The notes under the pieces were generated by a model. It did no database searches. It was not told the DNA's origin and worked only from the letters and a program-made list of their open reading frames with translations. A stretch of DNA of 64,000 bases from Clostridium sp. AN503 (GTDB lineage Bacteria; Bacillota; Clostridia; Lachnospirales; Lachnospiraceae): the NCBI RefSeq assembly GCF_040719375.1, contig NZ_JBFDTP010000002.1, positions 1,054,001-1,118,000 of the forward strand. Direction: 5' to 3'. This document shows positions 23,798 to 32,041 of the stretch, one piece after another; within the stretch, counting starts at the first letter, position 1, and every line of letters starts with the position of its first letter. A program made the position numbers and the translations under genes.

Positions 23798-24799
23798 TTA
23801 AAATTTGGTTGTTGCTCTTTTTATCAAATCGGCGGCAATGGTTGTCCGGCTGGGGACGTTGCCACCGTTGAAAACGCCCATAAGGGTATTGATCGTGGTG
23901 GTGCATAAGGCTTCCACCTTGCTGTCGATGGAGGTCAGCTCCGGATCGGTGCAGACGGCATAGATGGAATTGTTGTAGCCCACAATGCTTAGATTATCCG
24001 GAATGCTCCGTCCGGTTATGTGGGCATACTTGACAGTACCCACAGCCAGTGTATCATCGGAAGTCAGTACCGCATCAAAATCCAGCCCCGATTCATGCAG
24101 GGCGAGCAGCAGGTCCCTGGCTGCCAGTACGTCCTTCGGGCACTGGCGGATGTATTCCTCCCGCACAGGAAGGCCGTGCCCGCTCAGTGCATCCCGGTAT
24201 CCCTTCATCTTATTGGTGCCGCTGTAGGACTGGCTGGTAAACAGATACAAGATCCTGCGGCAGCCGGAAGCGATCAGCTGGCTGGTAGCCTGATGGGTTG
24301 CCATACGGTCGTCGCAGAGCGTGCAGTAGATGTTCTCCCCCTCAAGATAACCGTTGACCAGCATCACCGGAATCTCGCCGGAGGCTTCTACAATGTAGGA
24401 ATTGTCCTTTGCCTTCTGTTCAATGAATTTAGAACCGGCCAGGATGATGGCATCCACCTTCTTGGAGCGCAGCAGGTCGAAATACTGACGCTTGGTCTCT
24501 AAGGAGTTGCCGGTACAGCAGAGGATAGAGTCGTATCCATTGGACCGCAGACCCTGTTCCAGATAATAAATGGCGTGAGCCAGGTAGGGGTCTGAGGAGT
24601 CTGAACACATGATGCCGATGGTCTGGATCGTGCCGAGACCCAATCCTCTCGCAAATACATTTGGAGTATAGCCCAGTTCCTCCATGACGTCAAGTACCCG
24701 CGTCCTGGTTTTCTCACTGACGTTGGGATTGCCGTTCAATACCCGGGAAACGGTGGCGATGGAAACCCCCGCCTTTTTTGATACATCATAGATATTGAT
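23798..24799 (-). CDS. LacI family regulator of uronate genes, unusual start
   Basis: With the DNA-binding domain included the protein has 333 residues: a LacI helix-turn-helix (NIYDVSKKAGVSIATVSRVL) followed by a sensor domain (VFARGLGLGTIQTIGIMCSD, IILAGSKFIEQ, IPDNLSIVGYNN). No ATG, GTG or TTG precedes the helix-turn-helix in frame; an in-frame TAA lies 10 codons above. The codon where ATG is expected, at 24797-24799, is ATC and has GGGGGGTGA 4 bp before it. The first ordinary start, TTG at 24739, would remove the DNA-binding helices. I place the start at the ATC. It probably controls uxaC, itself and uxaA through the TGTAAGTACTTACA sites. Confidence 0.8.
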   Translation of the reverse strand: MNIYDVSKKAGVSIATVSRVLNGNPNVSEKTRTRVLDVMEELGYTPNVFARGLGLGTIQTIGIMCSDSSDPYLAHAIYYLEQGLRSNGYDSILCCTGNSLETKRQYFDLLRSKKVDAIILAGSKFIEQKAKDNSYIVEASGEIPVMLVNGYLEGENIYCTLCDDRMATHQATSQLIASGCRRILYLFTSQSYSGTNKMKGYRDALSGHGLPVREEYIRQCPKDVLAARDLLLALHESGLDFDAVLTSDDTLAVGTVKYAHITGRSIPDNLSIVGYNNSIYAVCTDPELTSIDSKVEALCTTTINTLMGVFNGGNVPSRTTIAADLIKRATTKF

Positions 24800-24818
24800 A
24801 AAATCACCCCCCGTTTCT

Positions 24819-24870
24819 GTAAGTACTTACAATCTAAGGCTATTATACCTGCCGAAACTGGATAATGCAA
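24819..24870 (-). promoter_or_regulatory. Promoter and operator of the LacI-uxaC unit
   Basis: On the minus strand TTGCAT (24865-24870) and TATAAT (24842-24847) are separated by 17 bp. The perfect 14-bp palindrome TGTAAGTACTTACA at 24819-24832 lies 9 bp past the -10, overlapping the start of transcription. An identical palindrome precedes uxaA. Confidence 0.88.
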
Positions 24871-24965
24871 GCGGATTTATGTAATAATTGCAATATTTCG
24901 TATATTTTAACGCAATTGTGCACATAAGAAATGTTTGGCTTATTTTTATTTATAAAGGTTTTTCC

Positions 24966-25011
24966 TTGACTTCTTCCTCTGGATTTTGTAGAATAATTGT
25001 AAGTACTTACA
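24966..25011 (+). promoter_or_regulatory. Promoter and operator of uxaA
   Basis: TTGACT (24966-24971) and TAGAAT (24989-24994) have a 17-bp spacer, and TGTAAGTACTTACA at 24998-25011 follows directly. The operator is identical to the one in front of the divergent LacI gene, so one regulator should control both directions. Confidence 0.88.
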
Positions 25012-25070
25012 TTGCGTTTTATGACAGATCATTTACCATCAACCATACCAATAATAAGGAGAATTGAGAC

Positions 25071-26552
25071 ATGCAGGATTTTATCAGGATTCACGAGGAT
25101 GATAATGTTGCAGTAGCGCTGCGCCCGATCGCGGCTGGAGAGACGCTGACGGTCGGACAGTATCAGGTGACCACGCTGGAGGAGATCCCCCAGGGCCACA
25201 AGTTTGCACTGAAGCCGGTCCCGAAGGACACGGAGGTGGTCAAGTACGGGTTCCGCATCGGATATGCGAAGGAAGATATCCCCGCGGGCGGATGGGTGCA
25301 TGTTCACAATCTGCGCACGGCGCTGGGGGAGGTGCTGGATTACACCTACGAGCCGGTGGCTTCCGGACTGAAGGAATCTGAGCATGCCTATTTTGACGGG
25401 TTCCGCCGTGCAGACGGCAAGGTGGGCGTCCGCAATGAGATCTGGATCATCCCGACGGTGGGCTGTGTCAATTCCATTGCACAGGCCCTTGAGAAGAAGG
25501 CGCAGAAGTTTGTGAAAGGAACGGTGGAGGATATCATCGCGTTCCCCCATCCTTACGGCTGCTCCCAGATGGGGGACGACCAGGAGAATACCCGGACCGT
25601 CCTGGCGGATATGGTGCGCCATCCCAACGCAGGCGGCGTGCTGGTTTTGGGGCTTGGCTGCGAGAACAGCAATATCCCTGTGCTAAAAGAGTACATCGGC
25701 GAGTATGACGAGCAGCGGGTGAAGTTTTTACAGTGCCAGGATGTGGAGGACGAGCAGGCGGAGGCGATGAAGCTTTTAGAAGAGCTGGCTGCCTACGCAG
25801 GTGCTTTTGAGCGTGAGACGATCGACGCCGGAGAGCTGGTCATCGGGATGAAATGCGGCGGTTCCGACGGACTGTCCGGCATCACAGCGAATCCGACCGT
25901 CGGGGCATTTTCCGACCTGCTGATCGGGAAAGGCGGAACCACGATCCTGACGGAGGTTCCGGAGATGTTCGGCGCGGAAACCCTTTTGATGAACCGGTGC
26001 GAGACTCCGGAGCTGTTTGAGAAGACCGTGGATCTGATCAATGATTTTAAGAATTATTTTACCAGCCACAACCAGACGATCTATGAGAACCCATCCCCGG
26101 GCAATAAAAAGGGCGGGATCTCCACGCTGGAGGACAAGTCCCTGGGCTGCACCCAGAAGTCCGGCAGCGCACAGGTGAAGGGCGTGCTGGCTTACGGCGA
26201 GCCGGTGAAGGTAAAGGGCTTGAACCTTTTATCCGCTCCGGGCAATGACCTGGTGGCATCCACGGCGCTGGCGGTATCCGGCGCCCACATTGTCCTGTTT
26301 ACGACCGGACGCGGGACTCCGTTTGCATCTCCGGTGCCGACGGTCAAGATATCCAGCAACTCGAAACTTGCAGGCCATAAGGATAATTGGATTGACTTTA
26401 ATGCCGGACGTATGGTAGAAGATAAGAGTAAGGAAGAACTGGCTCAGGAACTGTTTGATTATGTCCTGGCAGTGGCTTCCGGCAAAAAAGTAAAGGCAGA
26501 GGAAGCCGGGTTCCACGATATGGCGATCTTCAAACAGGGCGTGACCCTGTAA
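25071..26552 (+). CDS. uxaA: Altronate dehydratase (UxaA family)
   Basis: A 493-residue full-length UxaA. Residues 1 to about 90 form the SAF domain (VAVALRPIAAGETLTVGQYQ), and the rest the catalytic domain (RNEIWIIPTVGCVNSIAQ, HPYGCSQMGDDQENT, LVIGMKCGGSDGLSGITANP). The enzyme dehydrates D-altronate to 2-keto-3-deoxygluconate, the substrate of KdgK, in the galacturonate branch. It starts 59 bp after a LacI-type operator. The ribosome site is AAGGAGAA. UxaB, the tagaturonate reductase that makes altronate, is not in this window. Confidence 0.94.
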   Translation: MQDFIRIHEDDNVAVALRPIAAGETLTVGQYQVTTLEEIPQGHKFALKPVPKDTEVVKYGFRIGYAKEDIPAGGWVHVHNLRTALGEVLDYTYEPVASGLKESEHAYFDGFRRADGKVGVRNEIWIIPTVGCVNSIAQALEKKAQKFVKGTVEDIIAFPHPYGCSQMGDDQENTRTVLADMVRHPNAGGVLVLGLGCENSNIPVLKEYIGEYDEQRVKFLQCQDVEDEQAEAMKLLEELAAYAGAFERETIDAGELVIGMKCGGSDGLSGITANPTVGAFSDLLIGKGGTTILTEVPEMFGAETLLMNRCETPELFEKTVDLINDFKNYFTSHNQTIYENPSPGNKKGGISTLEDKSLGCTQKSGSAQVKGVLAYGEPVKVKGLNLLSAPGNDLVASTALAVSGAHIVLFTTGRGTPFASPVPTVKISSNSKLAGHKDNWIDFNAGRMVEDKSKEELAQELFDYVLAVASGKKVKAEEAGFHDMAIFKQGVTL

Positions 26553-26637
26553 AGATGACCGGTAAGGACTGCGTGTACCGTGGGACAGAACATACCGGGT
26601 TTTGCTGCTGACAGAAAAGAAAGGCGTGACAACATCC

Positions 26638-27399
26638 ATGAAACTGAACAGAACGACGCAGAGAACTGTAGAGATCCTGAAACTGGTATCGAAGAACCCC
26701 GAGGGCATCACCCTGGATGACATCTGTGAGAGCCTTAAGCTTCCCAAGACCAGCGCTTACGATATTGTGACCACACTGGTGGAGATGGGGATGGTCAATG
26801 TGGACCGGGGACAGCGGCAGCGCTATACCATAGGCCTGACTGCATACCGCATCGGCATCAATTACACCAACAACATGGATTTCATCAGCGTGATCGAGCC
26901 GGAGCTGAAGGCGTTTGCCAAGGAAGTGGGGAAAACTGTGTTCTTTGGGGTGCGTTCTGACCATGAAGTGGTGTATATATGCAAGTCAGAGCCGGAAAAT
27001 CCCATTATAACCACGGCCACGGTGGGGACGAAGAATCCCATGTACTGCACGTCGCTGGGCAAGGCCATCCTTGCCTTCAGCGATGATGAGACCAGGGACC
27101 AGGTCATAAGCCGCATCAAGTTCCGCCAGAAAACAGGACGCACGATCCTTGACCGGGAATCTCTTTTAGAAGAATTGGAGAAAGTAAAGGAGAAGGGTTA
27201 TGCGCTGGACGCCAGGGAAGTGGAGGAACATATGGAATGCGCCGGAGCGCCGGTTTTTGGTTCCGACGGCAGCGTTGTGGGGGCCATCAGCGTGTCCAGC
27301 CTGTACAAGCCAACGGAGGATTATGAGCGGTTGGGACGCCTTGTTTCCGAAAAAGCGAAGGAAGTTTCAAAATTATTAGGATTTATCGGAAAAATATAA
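26638..27399 (+). CDS. IclR family regulator (KdgR-like)
   Basis: A 253-residue regulator with an N-terminal winged helix (RTTQRTVEILKLVSKNPEGI, LPKTSAYDIVTTLVEMGMV) and a C-terminal IclR effector domain (MYCTSLGKAILAF, RTILDRESLLEELE, ECAGAPVFGSDGSVVGAISV). A frame is open from TTG at 26602, but the ATG at 26638 starts the normal IclR N-terminus. It lies between uxaA and eda-kdgK, so by analogy with KdgR proteins it probably senses 2-keto-3-deoxygluconate and controls the downstream genes. Confidence 0.88.
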   Translation: MKLNRTTQRTVEILKLVSKNPEGITLDDICESLKLPKTSAYDIVTTLVEMGMVNVDRGQRQRYTIGLTAYRIGINYTNNMDFISVIEPELKAFAKEVGKTVFFGVRSDHEVVYICKSEPENPIITTATVGTKNPMYCTSLGKAILAFSDDETRDQVISRIKFRQKTGRTILDRESLLEELEKVKEKGYALDAREVEEHMECAGAPVFGSDGSVVGAISVSSLYKPTEDYERLGRLVSEKAKEVSKLLGFIGKI

Positions 27400-27409
27400 G
27401 GATTACCTG

Positions 27410-27480
27410 TTGACAAATGGCTCGGTAACTATTAATATTTAATTATAAATCGTATTTGTGAAAAGGAATCGCATATACGA
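27410..27480 (+). promoter_or_regulatory. Promoter of eda-kdgK with a possible operator
   Basis: TTGACA (27410-27415) and TAATAT (27433-27438) have a 17-bp spacer. Downstream, TCGTAT (27450-27455) and ATACGA (27475-27480) are exact complements that bracket the transcript start region; they are a candidate site for the IclR protein encoded just upstream. Confidence 0.65.
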
Positions 27481-27504
27481 ACAAAGTAAAGGAGAAGAGG
27501 AATC

Positions 27505-28158
27505 ATGAAAAAAGAACAGGTATTAACAAGAATGAAAGAGGATTGTCTGGTAGCTGTTGTTCGTGCGAAGAATTTAGAGCAGGGCGAGAAGGTTGTTGAC
27601 GCGATCATCGAGGGCGGCATCAATTTCATCGAGATCACCATGACCATGGACGAGGGCAACCCGATCGAGTTCATCTCCGCTATGGCTAAGAAATATAAAA
27701 ACAACGACAGAGTCGTGATCGGCGCAGGCACCGTTCTGGATCCGGAGACCGCAAGACAGGTGATCCTGGCAGGCGCAAACTACGTGGTGAGCCCGGGCCT
27801 CAATGTAGAGACCATCAAGCTGTGCAACCGCTACAGAGTGCCGATGCTTCCGGGTGTTATGACCCCAACCGAAGCCATTACCGCTATGGAAGCCGGCTGC
27901 GACATCATCAAGATCTTCCCGGGCAACATTGTGGGACCGGCAGCGATCAGCTCCTTTAAAGGCCCGCTTCCGCAGGGTGAGTTCATGCCGTCCGGCGGTG
28001 TTGACGTGGACAACGTGGACAAGTGGATCAAGGCTGGCGCATATGCAGTGGGCACCGGCAGCAGCTTGACCAAGGGCGCTAAGACCGGCGATTTCGCGGC
28101 AGTTACCGCAAAGGCAAAAGAGTTTGTCGAGGCAGTGGCAGCAGCACGCGCAAAATAA
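27505..28158 (+). CDS. eda: KDPG/KHG aldolase
   Basis: A 217-residue class I aldolase that splits 2-keto-3-deoxy-6-phosphogluconate into pyruvate and glyceraldehyde-3-phosphate. Visible are FIEITMTMDEG with the catalytic Glu, the beta-strand GAGTVLDPETA, PGVMTPTEAITAMEAGCD and the Schiff-base lysine K136 in DIIKIFPGN. Length is normal. Codons are strongly biased (for example AAC, GAC, ATC, GGC), suggesting high expression. A GGAGAAGAGG site precedes the ATG. It is co-transcribed with kdgK, 39 bp downstream. Confidence 0.96.
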   Translation: MKKEQVLTRMKEDCLVAVVRAKNLEQGEKVVDAIIEGGINFIEITMTMDEGNPIEFISAMAKKYKNNDRVVIGAGTVLDPETARQVILAGANYVVSPGLNVETIKLCNRYRVPMLPGVMTPTEAITAMEAGCDIIKIFPGNIVGPAAISSFKGPLPQGEFMPSGGVDVDNVDKWIKAGAYAVGTGSSLTKGAKTGDFAAVTAKAKEFVEAVAAARAK

Positions 28159-28197
28159 AGGAAAACAATAACTCATATAATAAAGGAGAAAAGAACA

Positions 28198-29229
28198 ATG
28201 GCAAAAGTAGTAACCATGGGCGAGATCATGCTGAGATTATCTACCCCGAATAATGAGAAATTCATCCAGGCAGACGAGTTTGACGTAAACTACGGCGGCG
28301 GCGAGGCCAACGTAGCAGTATCTCTGGCTAACTATGGACATGACGCGCAGTTCGTGACCGCAGTACCGGCCAACCCGATCGGCGAGTGCGCAGTAGCGGC
28401 TTTAAGAAAATACAACGTAGGTACCAAATTCATCTCCAGAAGCGGAGAGAGACTGGGCATCTACTACTTAGAGACCGGCTCTGCAATGAGAGCTTCCAAC
28501 GTGGTTTATGACCGCGCTCATTCCTCTATCTCCACAGCAACCGCTGATGAGTTTGACTTCGACGCGATCTTCTCAGACTGCGACTGGTTCCATTTTACCG
28601 GTATCACCCCGGCAGTGAGCGATGCAGCGGCAGAACTGACCGAGGCGGCTTGTAAGGCAGCGAAGGCTCACGGCGTGACCGTTTCCGTGGACTTAAACTT
28701 CCGCAAAAAACTGTGGTCTTCTGAGAAGGCACAGAAGGTTATGACCAACTTAATGCAGTATGTGGATGTATGCATCGGCAACGAGGAGGACGCAGAGAAG
28801 GTTCTCGGGTTTAAGCCGGGCAACACCGATGTTACCTCCGGCGAGCTGGAGCTGGCTGGTTATGTGGACATCTTCAACCAGATGGCAGACAAGTTCGGCT
28901 TTAAGTATATCATCAGCTCCCTGCGTGAGAGCCATTCCGCTTCCAACAACGGATGGTCCGCATGCATTATGGATGGTAAGACCCGTGAGTTCTACCATTC
29001 CAGAAAATACTCCATCACCCCGATCGTGGACCGTGTAGGCGGCGGCGACTCCTTCGCAGCTGGTCTGGTATGCGGACTGCTTGACGGCAAGGATATGAAG
29101 GCAGCCCTGGAATTTGCAGTGGCAGCTTCTGCTCTGAAGCACACCATCCCTGGCGACTTCAACCTGGTTACCCGTGCAGAGGTTGATAACCTGGCAGGCG
29201 GCGACGGTTCAGGCCGTGTTCAGAGATAA
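28198..29229 (+). CDS. kdgK: 2-keto-3-deoxygluconate kinase
   Basis: A 343-residue PfkB-family sugar kinase. It shows GEIMLRLSTPNNEKF at the N-terminus, the substrate region NYGGGEANVAVSLANYGHD and the catalytic GGGDSFAAG with base D284. It phosphorylates KDG to KDPG for the aldolase encoded directly before it. Codon use is as biased as in eda. AAAGGAG lies before the ATG, and a terminator hairpin follows the stop. Confidence 0.93.
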   Translation: MAKVVTMGEIMLRLSTPNNEKFIQADEFDVNYGGGEANVAVSLANYGHDAQFVTAVPANPIGECAVAALRKYNVGTKFISRSGERLGIYYLETGSAMRASNVVYDRAHSSISTATADEFDFDAIFSDCDWFHFTGITPAVSDAAAELTEAACKAAKAHGVTVSVDLNFRKKLWSSEKAQKVMTNLMQYVDVCIGNEEDAEKVLGFKPGNTDVTSGELELAGYVDIFNQMADKFGFKYIISSLRESHSASNNGWSACIMDGKTREFYHSRKYSITPIVDRVGGGDSFAAGLVCGLLDGKDMKAALEFAVAASALKHTIPGDFNLVTRAEVDNLAGGDGSGRVQR

Positions 29230-29269
29230 TCACGTTCAGAGAACGGCTGACAGATAATTGACAGAAGGT

Positions 29270-29305
29270 AAATGGCTAATTTCCGGTAAACGGAGTTAGC
29301 CATTT
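29270..29305 (+). terminator. Terminator after eda-kdgK
   Basis: A 10-bp stem (AAATGGCTAA / TTAGCCATTT) encloses an inner TCCG/CGGA stem and is followed by TATCT. It lies 41 bp past the kdgK stop, so the second kinase probably gets reduced read-through. Confidence 0.75.
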
Positions 29306-29367
29306 TATCTATGGGTAACTTTGATAGAATCTTCACAGAACCTCTATTTACAGGAAGGGAAACGATT

Positions 29368-30396
29368 ATGGAAAACAGCAGGAATTTTGATCTGTTAACG
29401 CTTGGCCAGGTACTTCTGCGTCTGTCACCGCCAGGCAATGAACGTCTGATGCGCGGCGACACCTTTATGAAGCAGGTGGGCGGTGCGGAGCTGAATGTGG
29501 CGGTTGGCGTATCGCTTTTGGGACTTCACACCGGTATCATCTCCAAACTGCCGTCCCATGATATCGGAGCGTTTATGAAAGGGAAGATCCGCTCCTATGG
29601 TATCAGCGATGATTATTTTATTTATGACAATTCGCCAAATGCCCGTGTTGGTATTTACTACTACGAGAATGGGGCGTATCCACGGAAACCAAAGGTGATC
29701 TACGACCGCGTGGGCAGTTCCTTCTACTCCTTAAGCATTGACGATATCCCGGAGGACGTGTACACTGCAACCCGGTGTTTCCATACCAGCGGGATCACTC
29801 TGGCGTTAAGTCCTCAGATCCGGGAGACTGCCGTTGAGATGATCAAACGGTTCAAGGCGGCGGGCACCCTGGTTTCCTTTGACGTGAACTTCCGCGGAAA
29901 TCTGTGGACCGGACCGGAGGCCAAAGAGTGTATCGAGCAGATCCTTCCCTATGTGGATGTTTTCTTCTGCTCTGAGGATACGGCGCGGCTGACCTTCTTA
30001 AAGACCGGTACGGCCCGGGAGATGATGAAAAGCTTTGCGGAGGAGTATCCTCTTTCTATCGTGGCGGCGACCCAGCGCACGGTCCACAGCCCGAAGCGCC
30101 ATACCTTCGGCTCGGTGATCTATGATGCGAAAAATGACACTTATTATGAAGAAGAGCCTTACCGCGATATCGAGGTGGTGGACCGGATCGGCAGTGGTGA
30201 CGCGTATATTTCCGGCGCTCTGTATGGACTTCTTGCCTATGATTTTGACTGTAAAAAAGCGGTGCAGTTCGGCAATGCCACCAGCTCCGTGAAGAACACC
30301 ATACCGGGCGATCTGCCGTCCTCGGATTTAGAGGAGATTGAAAACATCATCAAGGCCCATAACCAGACGGGACCGCAGCTTGAGATGGCAAGATAA
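29368..30396 (+). CDS. PfkB family sugar kinase, kdgK paralogue
   Basis: A 342-residue kinase related to the preceding kdgK product (LTLGQVLLRLSPPGNERL against the same region there, and GGAELNVAVGVSLLG). The catalytic motif is RIGSGDAYISG with base D278. A frame opens at 29311, but ATG 29368 has AGGAAGGG 7 bp upstream and aligns with the kdgK start. Codon bias is weaker than in kdgK. It may act on KDG or on a related 2-keto-3-deoxy or ketose sugar acid; the sequence does not settle the substrate. It is followed after 60 bp by pfp. Confidence 0.85.
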   Translation: MENSRNFDLLTLGQVLLRLSPPGNERLMRGDTFMKQVGGAELNVAVGVSLLGLHTGIISKLPSHDIGAFMKGKIRSYGISDDYFIYDNSPNARVGIYYYENGAYPRKPKVIYDRVGSSFYSLSIDDIPEDVYTATRCFHTSGITLALSPQIRETAVEMIKRFKAAGTLVSFDVNFRGNLWTGPEAKECIEQILPYVDVFFCSEDTARLTFLKTGTAREMMKSFAEEYPLSIVAATQRTVHSPKRHTFGSVIYDAKNDTYYEEEPYRDIEVVDRIGSGDAYISGALYGLLAYDFDCKKAVQFGNATSSVKNTIPGDLPSSDLEEIENIIKAHNQTGPQLEMAR

Positions 30397-30456
30397 GTTA
30401 ACCGGGAAGCTGCTTAACGGTTATAAGATAAAACAAATCACAGGGGGAAATTTATT

Positions 30457-31713
30457 ATGAAATCCGTTATGGGAAACGTTATCGTAGGCCAGTCCGGCGG
30501 ACCGACCGCCGTCATCAACTCCAGCCTTGCAGGGGTCTACAAGACTGCCAGGGATCGTGGCGCTAAAAAAGTCTACGGCATGCTTCACGGCGTTCAGGGG
30601 CTTTTGGAGGAACGGGTGGTAGATCTGTCCGAGCATATCCGCAGCGATCTGGATATCGACTTATTAAAGCGCACTCCGTCATCCTTTTTAGGCTCCTGCC
30701 GGTACAAGCTGCCGGAGATCAAGGACGGCAGAGAGGTGTATGACCGGATCTTTGAGATTTTGGATAAGCTGGAGGTGGAGTATTTCTTCTATATCGGAGG
30801 AAATGATTCCATGGATACGATCAAAAAGCTGTCTGATTATGCGATCTTGAATGGAAGCAGTATCCGGTTTATGGGCGTACCCAAGACCATTGACAATGAT
30901 CTGGCGGTGACCGATCATACGCCGGGCTTCGGCAGTGCTGCCAAGTATATCGCTTCCATCACCAAGGAAGTGATCCGGGACGGCCTGGTGTATGACCAGC
31001 AGAACGTTACCCTGATTGAGATCATGGGCCGGAATGCAGGCTGGCTGACCGGGGCGGCGGCTCTGGCTGCGGGCGAGGACTGCGAGGGGCCGGATATGCT
31101 GTTTTTGCCGGAGATGACCTTTGACGTGGACAAGTTCATGAAGAAGGTGGCAGATATCCATAAGGTGAAAAAGTCCGTTGTCATTGCCATTTCCGAGGGT
31201 GTGAAGGTGGCTGACGGGCGATATGTCTGTGAGCTGACGGACAATATTGATTATGTGGATGCGTTTGGACACAGGCAGCTTACGGGAACGGCAAGGTACC
31301 TGGCTGAGAAGATCTCCAAGGAAGTGGGCTGCAAGACCAGGGCGATCGAGTTTAACTCCCTGCAGCGGTGCGCGTCCCACATCGTAGGCCGTGTGGATAT
31401 CACGGAGGCGTACCAGGTGGGCGGAGCTGCGGTCAAGGCCGCTTTTGAGGGGGAGACCGGTAAGATGATCATCTTAAAACGGGTTTCCGACGATCCGTAT
31501 CTGTGCGTGACGGATATTTATGACGTACATAAGATCGCCAATGTGGAGAAGAAGGTCCCCAGAGAGTGGATCAATGAAGAGGGGGACTACGTGACTGAGG
31601 AATTCTTAAATTATGTGAGGCCGCTGATTCAGGCGGAGCTGACCCCCATGATGGTGGATGGGCTACCGCGGCATCTCAGACTTGAGGATGCTTCTTACCT
31701 GGGGCGCGGGTGA
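30457..31713 (+). CDS. pfp: 6-phosphofructokinase, PPi-dependent type
   Basis: A 418-residue phosphofructokinase of the longer, PPi-type group. Motifs are GQSGGPTAVINSSLAGVY, the GGND phosphate motif in YIGGNDSMDTIKKL, the catalytic PKTIDNDLAVTDHTPGFGSA and MGRNAGWLTGAAAL. The GND and PKTIDNDL context fits the reversible enzyme, but the donor should be treated as likely and not proven. It ends the plus-strand uronate cluster and would move triose- and hexose-phosphates between glycolysis and uronate breakdown. The second hairpin element follows. Confidence 0.88.
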   Translation: MKSVMGNVIVGQSGGPTAVINSSLAGVYKTARDRGAKKVYGMLHGVQGLLEERVVDLSEHIRSDLDIDLLKRTPSSFLGSCRYKLPEIKDGREVYDRIFEILDKLEVEYFFYIGGNDSMDTIKKLSDYAILNGSSIRFMGVPKTIDNDLAVTDHTPGFGSAAKYIASITKEVIRDGLVYDQQNVTLIEIMGRNAGWLTGAAALAAGEDCEGPDMLFLPEMTFDVDKFMKKVADIHKVKKSVVIAISEGVKVADGRYVCELTDNIDYVDAFGHRQLTGTARYLAEKISKEVGCKTRAIEFNSLQRCASHIVGRVDITEAYQVGGAAVKAAFEGETGKMIILKRVSDDPYLCVTDIYDVHKIANVEKKVPREWINEEGDYVTEEFLNYVRPLIQAELTPMMVDGLPRHLRLEDASYLGRG

Positions 31714-31754
31714 TATAAGGGGGGACGCAGCCGTTCGGGGATGAAGGTGGTTGA

Positions 31755-31959
31755 GGATCAGAATGCCCCCGGAGGCCGGAGGAAAAGAGTTTTCTATGTC
31801 TTCCTGTTTACGACAGAGAAAGGCCGGAGCCATGTGGCTAGCGGACAGCACGGTAAACCTGTGCAGTCCGCTTTCCACACGACTCCGGCCTTTTTCTGTC
31901 TCCAAACGGAAGACATTTAGAAAATCTTTTTCCTCCGGCCTCCGGGGGCTTTCTGATCC
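31755..31959 (-). repeat. Long hairpin repeat element, copy 2 (inverted)
   Basis: About 97-nt arms around a 9-nt loop (GGTAAACCT near 31852). The outer stem, GCCCCCGGAGGCCGGAGG with its complement, differs from copies 1 and 3 but is again fully paired. Arm B, with TTCCTGTTTACGACAG, is on the left, so this copy is inverted relative to the other two. It lies between the convergent pfp and araC-type genes. Confidence 0.9.
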
Positions 31960-32041
31960 GGCAAGGTTTTCGCGGGAACGGCTGCTGGGGGCTGGGACTG
32001 CCAGGGAAGGTCAAGGGCAAAGCATTTTCATATTGGAAGCA

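Noticed and set aside
25029..25622. Minus-strand frame of 197 codons opposite uxaA
   Set aside because: It is a shadow of the strongly biased uxaA codons and has no promoter or start signal.
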